A stretch of DNA of 64,000 bases. It comes from Cercis canadensis (Eukaryota; Streptophyta; Magnoliopsida; Fabales; Fabaceae). The stretch is taken from assembly GCA_003255065.1 (NCBI GenBank), contig QAOA01005941.1, positions 1-64,000 of the forward strand, read 5' to 3'. Below are positions 58,201-64,000 of this stretch, piece by piece; position 1 is the stretch's first letter, and every line of letters starts with the position of its first letter. The position numbers and the translations under genes were made by a program. The notes below the pieces were generated by a model. It had not been told where the DNA came from. It ran no database searches and saw only the letters and a list, made by a program, of their open reading frames with translations.

Positions 58201-58690
58201 AACAAAAAGTGACAGAATAAAAAAACACACCAAAACACATAACAAAATACAAAATCACACAAAAAGTGACAAAAAATAGCAAAAAGTGACAGAATTGAAC
58301 TAAAAGATAAACACACAAAATGCACAAAACAAAGGCAAAAACACAACAAAATAATTCTAATTAAGGTATCTACACATTTTTAAAAATTATGAGATGACCA
58401 CAACTTAAAAATTAGATGAAAATGGAAGTCAAAAATCAAATAAAAAATATTAAAAAATTGAAAAAGTAGTCTAAACGATGGAATTTGGCCAAAATAGGGT
58501 GGGTCTCACTATTACGAGTGAGTTATGCTTGTTAGGTCGTTTTACTTCAACTGACCAATTTTTAGGTCATTCTGGGTTCAAAAATCCGTACTAAATTTTC
58601 TAAAAAATTTACCTAAAATCACCCATTTTCACCAAAAACTACCAAGACATAACAACAAAGGGAGGTTTATGAAGGGTTAACTAGAATAAT
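58201..58690 (-). other. Leader region of element 2
   Basis: A-rich on plus (T-rich on minus), equivalent to 2207-2862 of element 1, with no coding frame. The capsid coding part of gag is absent. Confidence 0.6.
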
Positions 58691-58707
58691 CCCCGGCAAC
58701 GGCGCCA
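58691..58707 (-). other. Primer binding site of element 2 (tRNA-Asp)
   Basis: On minus TGGCGCCGTTGCCGGGG, 5 nt from the LTR, identical to the site of element 1. Confidence 0.9.
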
Positions 58708-58712
58708 AAATT

Positions 58713-60101
58713 TGATGAGCTTCCGAGGCTCTTCAAATTAGTGATTTTTAAAGTTGGTTTACCTAAGCTATTTGTAGCATAAGGCAACACCAAGTCGAAC
58801 CAAAAGATTACTCTAATTAGTGAATCAGATTTAGGAACATATAAACATGGGGGTTTTGTTTGTATAAGTGATCAACAGAAATTGATTTAAAAGTGGTAAA
58901 CCTTAAGGAAAACAACCAATCCAAGTCTAACTGATTCTGATTTTAATCCATCCTTGATTTCCAAGGATCCATTCAATTATTAACCTAGTTCTTGGCCTTA
59001 GAACACATCAAGAAGCCTCTCAGTCCTCTATGGATATCCATTGGTTAAGCAACTAGAATTTGGATCAACTAAGACTAAATGAATTAAGCACTCATTCAAA
59101 TTCAGTTTAACCTAAGTCGAGAATCCAGCCAAGGGTAATTAATCCGTCCAAAAGCTTAGAACCATTAATTAACCATACAATCCTCTTTTATCATATGCAA
59201 TTAAGCAATCAACACATGACAATCCAAATCCGAATTAAACAATTCAAATAGAATATTCCAAAGGATTGAAAGAACTTGATTAACAACTAAATGAATAACA
59301 ATCAAAGCATAATCTCATAATTAATAATCAGAACAGCCAAAACCTAGATTGATTTGAGTATTCAGCCCTCCACAAACAAGAGGAACAAAGTTTACAAAAA
59401 AATCTAGAGAGAAAACTTAAAGACTAAGAAAACAAGACAAGTTGTCTACAAAATATCCTAATGTCTTAATACCAATTTCGGCTGCCTCCTTTTGAACATA
59501 TAGACCTACAAAAATACATGCACACCCAAATTGACCTTAGGTTACACTTATTCCCATGGGTCATAGCTTTCATTGGGCTTTGGTTTGGGCTCAATTGGAC
59601 TTATAATGAAGAAGTTAGGCCCATTTAAGTGCCAACAGGTCTCTAGAACCATCATCCAACTTCAACAGGAAATAAGACTATCTAAATTATACAATTTGGC
59701 TAACCAGTCTTCATAACAATTAAAGCTCTGTGTATTAGCTTTCCAATGGGACCAGTTTTAAGTCCATATGACATTTACAACTCAAGTTATAGTCCAAATA
59801 CTGCATGTGGGTCAGGATCCTGCGACAGCATGTCTTCTCTGGCTTCCAGGTTGCATATGACCTTCTGGAATTCCAAATTGGCTTTGGAGCCCTGAATAAA
59901 AGTTGTAGATAATTCTCTCAGCTTTCCTACAAGGTAAGACTCAAAATTTTAGACATCCAGAACTCAATATATGCATGAAACATAGAGACAGCATAAAATG
60001 CCAAATATTGTTGAAAAATGCAATTAGGCCTAATTGGATCCAAAAGAGGTTTGAGAAGCTAGAAATGAGGGAGAATTACTACATATAAAGTGTGATTATC
60101 A
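58713..60101 (-). repeat. 5' LTR of element 2
   Basis: 1389 bp; ends as for 53796-55225. It lacks about 40 bp present in the other LTR near the U3 start (around 60040), so the pair has diverged. Confidence 0.9.
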
Positions 60102-61208
60102 TGAAGGTGCAGACGTGCTTGGCCCTGTCGTCGGTTCCTCCTCAGACTGGGGTGTAACGGTCACCGAGGCCTCAAAGGCATCCATGGATGGCTCCTCAGG
60201 TTATGGACTGCCAGCTACAGCTCATGGTGGAGCATCGGCTAGGGCAAAGTAGGTGCCCTAGGCATCAGTGTGGCACTCCACCATCCCCATTGCCTTCAGG
60301 GTATCCATTCCCAGCGGCACCGGTCGACAAGCGACCGTGAGGGTGGACTCGTCACTCAAGACATCCAAGTGGCGGGCGAGTCGGGTGATGACAGAACCTC
60401 CACCTATGGTTCCAAAGTTGCCTCGTTGTAGATAACCCTTAATCAACTGGATGAAGGCATAGCCGAGGTGGCAGGGTTTCTTGTCCCAGATGCATCGAAG
60501 GAAGAATAAATCCTTCTTGCTGACCACGACGGTGTTCTCCCGTCTGGCATTAAGCGAATAGACTAGTAGCTTGTGAATGACTCCAAGAGTTGGTGAGCGA
60601 AGAGTGGATGCTTTAGACCGCTTGGCTTCGTAAACTGTCTCTGTGCTCACTTCTTTCCAATAAGTTACAGGTTCTTCACTGATGAATGACCAGTCCAGTT
60701 CGTAGCCAGTGTAAACGAACCCTTCAGGTCCAAGCTCTGCTGTTGTGGTGAACTCCTCGAGACTCATGCTATGCATGAACGAGCCAAGGCGGAACCTAAT
60801 TGTATCTGGCTCATTCCAGGTAGTGCTCGAAGTGGTGAAGGTGGCATTGACTTCCATTGTGGCAAGGAATTCCAGCACGAGTTCTTTGTATACTGGCTCT
60901 TGAAGCTCAAAGATTTTGGCCCAGGGGCTGCTACTAAGGAGTTGCCTCACTTCTTGGTCGAGCCCCAACTCTTGCAGAACTAGCCACACTAGATATCGGC
61001 TTGGTTCATAGGGCTTGCTGGAAAGTTGGGCCAAGCGCTCCTTGTGTTTCGCACCTTAGAATCGGAGGAATGGGTGAACGGATGTGTCAGTAGCCCCTGA
61101 TCATCTCTTCTTCGCTGGAAGAGACGGTGACTCCAGGGGGTTTGGTCGGTTCTTCCGCGGTTGCAACTTCTCACAGCGTGGTTGTGGTTCATCAGTGCGC
61201 TTTGTCAT
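60102..61208 (-). pseudogene. Athila ORF-1 / env-like protein, N-terminal and central part
   Basis: Begins at ATG 61208 (MTKRTDEPQPRCEKLQPRKN), shifts frame near 61060-61100, then stays open from 61034 to 60258. It includes SSKPYEPSRYLVW, IRFRLGSFMHSMSLEEFTTT, GVIHKLLVYSLNARRENTVV and KKDLFFLRCIWDKKPCHLGY, the pattern of the Athila ORF-1 family (Pfam ATHILA ORF-1). The stop at 60258 and the nested element at 60101 divide it from its C-terminal part at 53461-53795. No clear signal peptide or membrane segment is seen, so calling it an envelope protein is positional only. Confidence 0.7.
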
Positions 61209-63380
61209 CGTGGTTTCCTGTGAAGATAATTTAACCAAGTGAATCACCAAGAATGGAAACCTTGTAAAATAGTACAGCCACCACATCATAAGAAAATTCA
61301 GTTCGTGCATAATCCAACCTCAGTTAAAGTAAGATCCACTAAAAGCCATGGTTGCTCAAAGAAAGTTAACAAATAATTAGAACTCACACTAGAATTTCAG
61401 TAATGCCCCCATCATTCAGGAATATGGGAACAACAACCTAGAAATAATCCAACTAACAGATTTATCAAAGGGAGAATTAAAATGGAACAACAATCAGACT
61501 AAGACAGTAACTTGAATCTCACTATATTGATAAAGAATGCAGAATAAATAAGTATAAAGCGATTGTAATTCCTACATGAATCCTAACTCAGTAAAAGTTC
61601 CCACAGTAATAGTAAACATTGGCTATGCCTACAGTCAGGACAAAAGCAGATAAAATGAACAAAACCTCACTACCTAAATAGTTCTGCAAGAGGGTTTCAA
61701 CTCCCCCACACTTATGATGGATAATAGCAATTTCAGAGCCCCCAACCGATTTTAAGATCGCACCTCTAATGCCTAACAACATGCATTTAATCAACCTAAC
61801 ATTTCAGCTTATGCAAAAACAATTTGACAGTAATAGTTCAGCCTTACCACACCCATAATGAAAAACAAAAATTTCAATACCCCCCAGTAGCATTCCAATC
61901 CTACTGCATTATCACCAAGCAATTAAACAGTCTATTACCAGCAATTCCCATGCTAACAGTTAGCAAAATAAAGTCCCTCAGCAAGGATTTATTCTCTGGT
62001 TATAGCACAGTATAATTCAGCATTCATTCCCACAGTGCTTGACAAGAAAATCAGAGAAATCCACCAGTCCCTTCAATTATCATTTTGGAGTAACTATTGG
62101 CATAACAGAGTTAAAATTTCAGCACAATTAACATGTCCCCAAAGCAAGAATTTATTCAGAATTACAACTGCAATTCAACCTTTCCATTAGAAAATCAGTT
62201 CCCACAAATAGTCCTTCACTAAATATGATAGGCAAAATGCAGTAACCATTCAATGGAAACAATTCACTATCACATTGTAAATTCCTCACAACAGGCATTT
62301 AACTAGACTAACACCAGCAAATTCCATAGTAATTCATCAATGTGACCCACATCAATAAGATAATAGTGTCAATTCTCACAGTAGAGCAACACAAGATTAA
62401 CACTCCCACATTCCCCCACACTTATAAGCAAGTAATCCTTGGCAAAAAATTCAATCAACAGGCAGAAATAACAAACGAAAATGTGGAATGAGCACATACC
62501 TATGGGCGAAGCAAGGAATGAGCAGAACTTGAAATTGTGAGGAAATCAGAAAATAACAGAGTGTGGTGGTGTGGGGCAGTGTGGAAACTCGATTCAAGCA
62601 AGAAATTGGGGCTCTGAGGAGAGGGGTTTGATCGGAAATGATTGTGGTAATGCCGGTGGGGTTAGGGATTTGAGAGAGAGTGAGAGGAAGAGAGATTTTC
62701 TGAAGTGAGGAAATGGCGCGCGAATTGGATTTTTTAAAGGTTCTGAATGACACGGCCACAACACGGCCGTGTGTTGTGGGCGTGTTGTGCTTGAGGGAGA
62801 GACACGGGAAGATGACACGTGGGGTGTTTAAGTGACATGGGGGTGACTTCCCCGTGTCTAAGGCTGTGTTCAAAGTGGAGATATTTCTTTAAGTGACACG
62901 GTACCAACACGGTCGTGTTAGTGGTCATGTTTGTGACTTGGCAAATTTAAATACGTACTTGAGACAGCACATGGCCGTGTCTATTGATAATTGGCTCTGA
63001 GTAAGTGACACGGGATGGAACACGGTCGTGTTACCTCCCGTGTCTTCCTGTTGGACTCCTGTGAGGTTTGCACGTTCGCTGCCACGACCATGTGTGTGCC
63101 CGTGTACCTCCCCCTAGCGCTCTGTATGGTGAACACGAGTAAAGACACGGCCGTGTAATCTTCCTGAACTCTCTGCCTTCTTCACACTGGTCAGGACATG
63201 GCCATGTTCTCTCCTTCCATGCCAAAAACGAAACTTAGTGAGCAAAAATGACAAGAATGAAAATGAAAAACAAAGACATAGGGAAATCAACTAAAAGCAA
63301 GTAAAGACAAAGGTTTAAACACTTGGGTTGCCTCCCAAGAAGCGCTTAATTTAAAGTCCTAAGCCGGACTATCTCTGAGA
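61209..63380 (-). other. Non-coding region between integrase and env-like ORF
   Basis: No credible gene. It contains purine-tract-like sites (on minus AAGTGTGGGGGAGTTG at about 61700-61715 and AAGTGTGGGGGAATGTGG at about 62410-62427) and a cluster of ACACGG(C/T)CGTGT palindromes at 62761-63207. Small frames at 62451-62928 and 63031-63225 look fortuitous. The length suits an intron ahead of a spliced env-like message, which is an inference. Confidence 0.5.
62745..63207. repeat. ACACGGCCGTGT palindrome cluster in the Athila internal region
   Basis: ACACGGCCGTGT at 62761-62772 and 63145-63156; ACACGGTCGTGT at 62907-62918 and 63020-63031; ACATGGCCATGT at 63196-63207; plus several half-sites. Same motif as in this element's LTR. 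Confidence 0.8.
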
Positions 63381-64000
63381 TTATGCTAGTGCAGTGAGGA
63401 CCATTAAAGAGATTTGGTGTTTAACCCCATCTCCCCAATAATGCTTAAGTAGTTGCCCATTAACCTTGAAACTCCTTCCCGATTCCATGTCAACCACCTC
63501 AATAGCTCCATAGGGATAAACTGCCTTGATTACAAATGGTCCTGACCACCTTGATTTCAGCTTCCCAGGGAAGAGTCTCAACCATGAATTGTATAGCAAG
63601 ACTTGTTGTCCTGCCTTTGGACAATTCTTTTATCATGCCATCGCTTTGTCTTCTCTTTGTAGAGCTTGGAGCTCTCATAAGCTCTATATCGGAATTCATC
63701 CAATTCGTGAAGCTGAAGGACCATTTTCTCCCCTGCTGCAGCCAGGTCAAAATTAAGGATCTTAGTGGCCCACCATACTTTTTGCTCCAATTCCACAGGA
63801 AAATGACAAGTCTTGCCATACACTAATTGGTAGGGGGACATGCCGAGAGGTGTCTTCAATGCAGTGCAGTATGCCCAGAGAGCATCATCAAGCTTCACGG
63901 CCCAATCTTTTCTAGAGACGCTGACAGTCTTCTCAAGAATCATCTTTAACTCTCTGTTTGACACTTCAATTTGTCCACTGGTCTGTGGATGATATGGGGT
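63381..64000 (-). pseudogene. Athila integrase C-terminal part
   Basis: Minus strand, entering from the window edge. It shows the end of the integrase core ([49 protein letters not shown]) and the C-terminal domain ([30 protein letters not shown]), which binds DNA ends. The two parts lie in different frames, changing near 63590-63600, so one frameshift is present. The catalytic Asp residues lie beyond 64000. Confidence 0.85.

Larger units (their letters stand above)
53796..60101 (-). mobile_element. Nested Athila-derived non-autonomous element (element 2)
   Basis: 6306 bp with both LTRs (53796-55225, 58713-60101), primer site (58691-58707), purine tract (55226-55243) and flanking TGAAA / TGAAG (53791-53795, 60102-60106; one mismatch). 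It keeps only the gag tail with CCHC knuckle and a cysteine-rich unit; gag capsid, protease, RT and integrase are gone. It is a relative of element 1 (763-7745) in the opposite orientation and was inserted into the env-like ORF of the large Athila element. Confidence 0.9.
50625..64000 (-). mobile_element. Large Athila element with env-like ORF (runs off the window)
   Basis: Minus strand. From high to low: integrase C-terminal part (64000-63381), non-coding region, Athila ORF-1/env-like reading frame (61208-60102 and 53795-53461, split by a nested element), 3' UTR, purine tract (52063-52080), 3' LTR (52062-50625). The integrase-env-LTR order is that of Athila. RT and the 5' end lie beyond 64000. 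Confidence 0.8.

Noticed and set aside
60258..61208. True viral envelope gene
   Set aside because: I see no signal peptide, membrane segment or cleavage site. It matches the Athila ORF-1 family, whose role is unknown, and it is frameshifted and split.
62451..63225. Small basic or Pro-rich ORFs near the palindrome cluster
   Set aside because: Overlapping frames in several registers, low-complexity composition and no homology that I recognise; they lie in the non-coding part of the Athila element.

Overview
This window is repeat-dense nuclear DNA of a flowering plant, most likely a eudicot. The evidence is Athila, Tat/Ogre-like and chromovirus Ty3/gypsy elements, Ty1/copia elements with tRNA-iMet primer sites, a hAT-type miniature element, CACTA/En-Spm traces, a PPR fragment and a two-component response-regulator relic. 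I cannot name the species. No complete host gene is visible, and nearly everything is nested retrotransposon sequence in different stages of decay.

Layout. 1-762: copia gag/protease fragment (minus). 763-7745: Athila-derived element on the plus strand with LTR, tRNA-Asp primer site, gag, a decayed protease and a cysteine-rich module where pol should be; its 3' LTR is cut after 76 bp. 7746-22537: tandem array of one copia family on the minus strand (LTR-body-LTR-body-LTR-body-LTR). Bodies 1 and 2 are broken; body 3 keeps a 1493-codon gag-pol frame. 22538-24251: 3' half of a chromovirus (integrase, chromodomain, probable LTR). 24252-26232: AT-rich DNA, a possible CACTA end and a two-exon response-regulator pseudogene. 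26800-28236: Tat RT/RNase H fragment. 28250-29790: En/Spm-type transposase relic and PPR relic. 30240-39370: two decayed minus-strand Tat elements carrying two solo LTRs and two minisatellites. 39400-47330: plus-strand Tat element lacking gag, interrupted by a solo LTR, with a hAT-type MITE in its 3' region. 47327-48172: foldback MITE and an exon-like sequence. 48200-50620: decayed copia element. 50625-64000: large minus-strand Athila element (3' LTR, env-like ORF, integrase running off the window end), with a second Athila-derived non-autonomous element (53796-60101) inserted in its env-like ORF.

How the parts relate. Four separate insertions can be ordered by target-site duplications: solo LTRs with TAGGC, GTCAC and TTGAC, and the nested element with TGAA(A/G). 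The Athila-derived insertions are younger than the Tat elements they interrupt. The two non-autonomous Athila-type elements share primer site, purine tracts, gag tail and a C-x2-C-x2-C-x5-C-x2-C module but have no RT or integrase, so they would need proteins from autonomous relatives such as the one at 50625-64000.

Caution. The window has six single Ns. Three sit exactly between near-identical direct duplications of 180-284 bp and one sits where sequence is demonstrably missing, so they look like contig joins. Features that cross them should be read with care.
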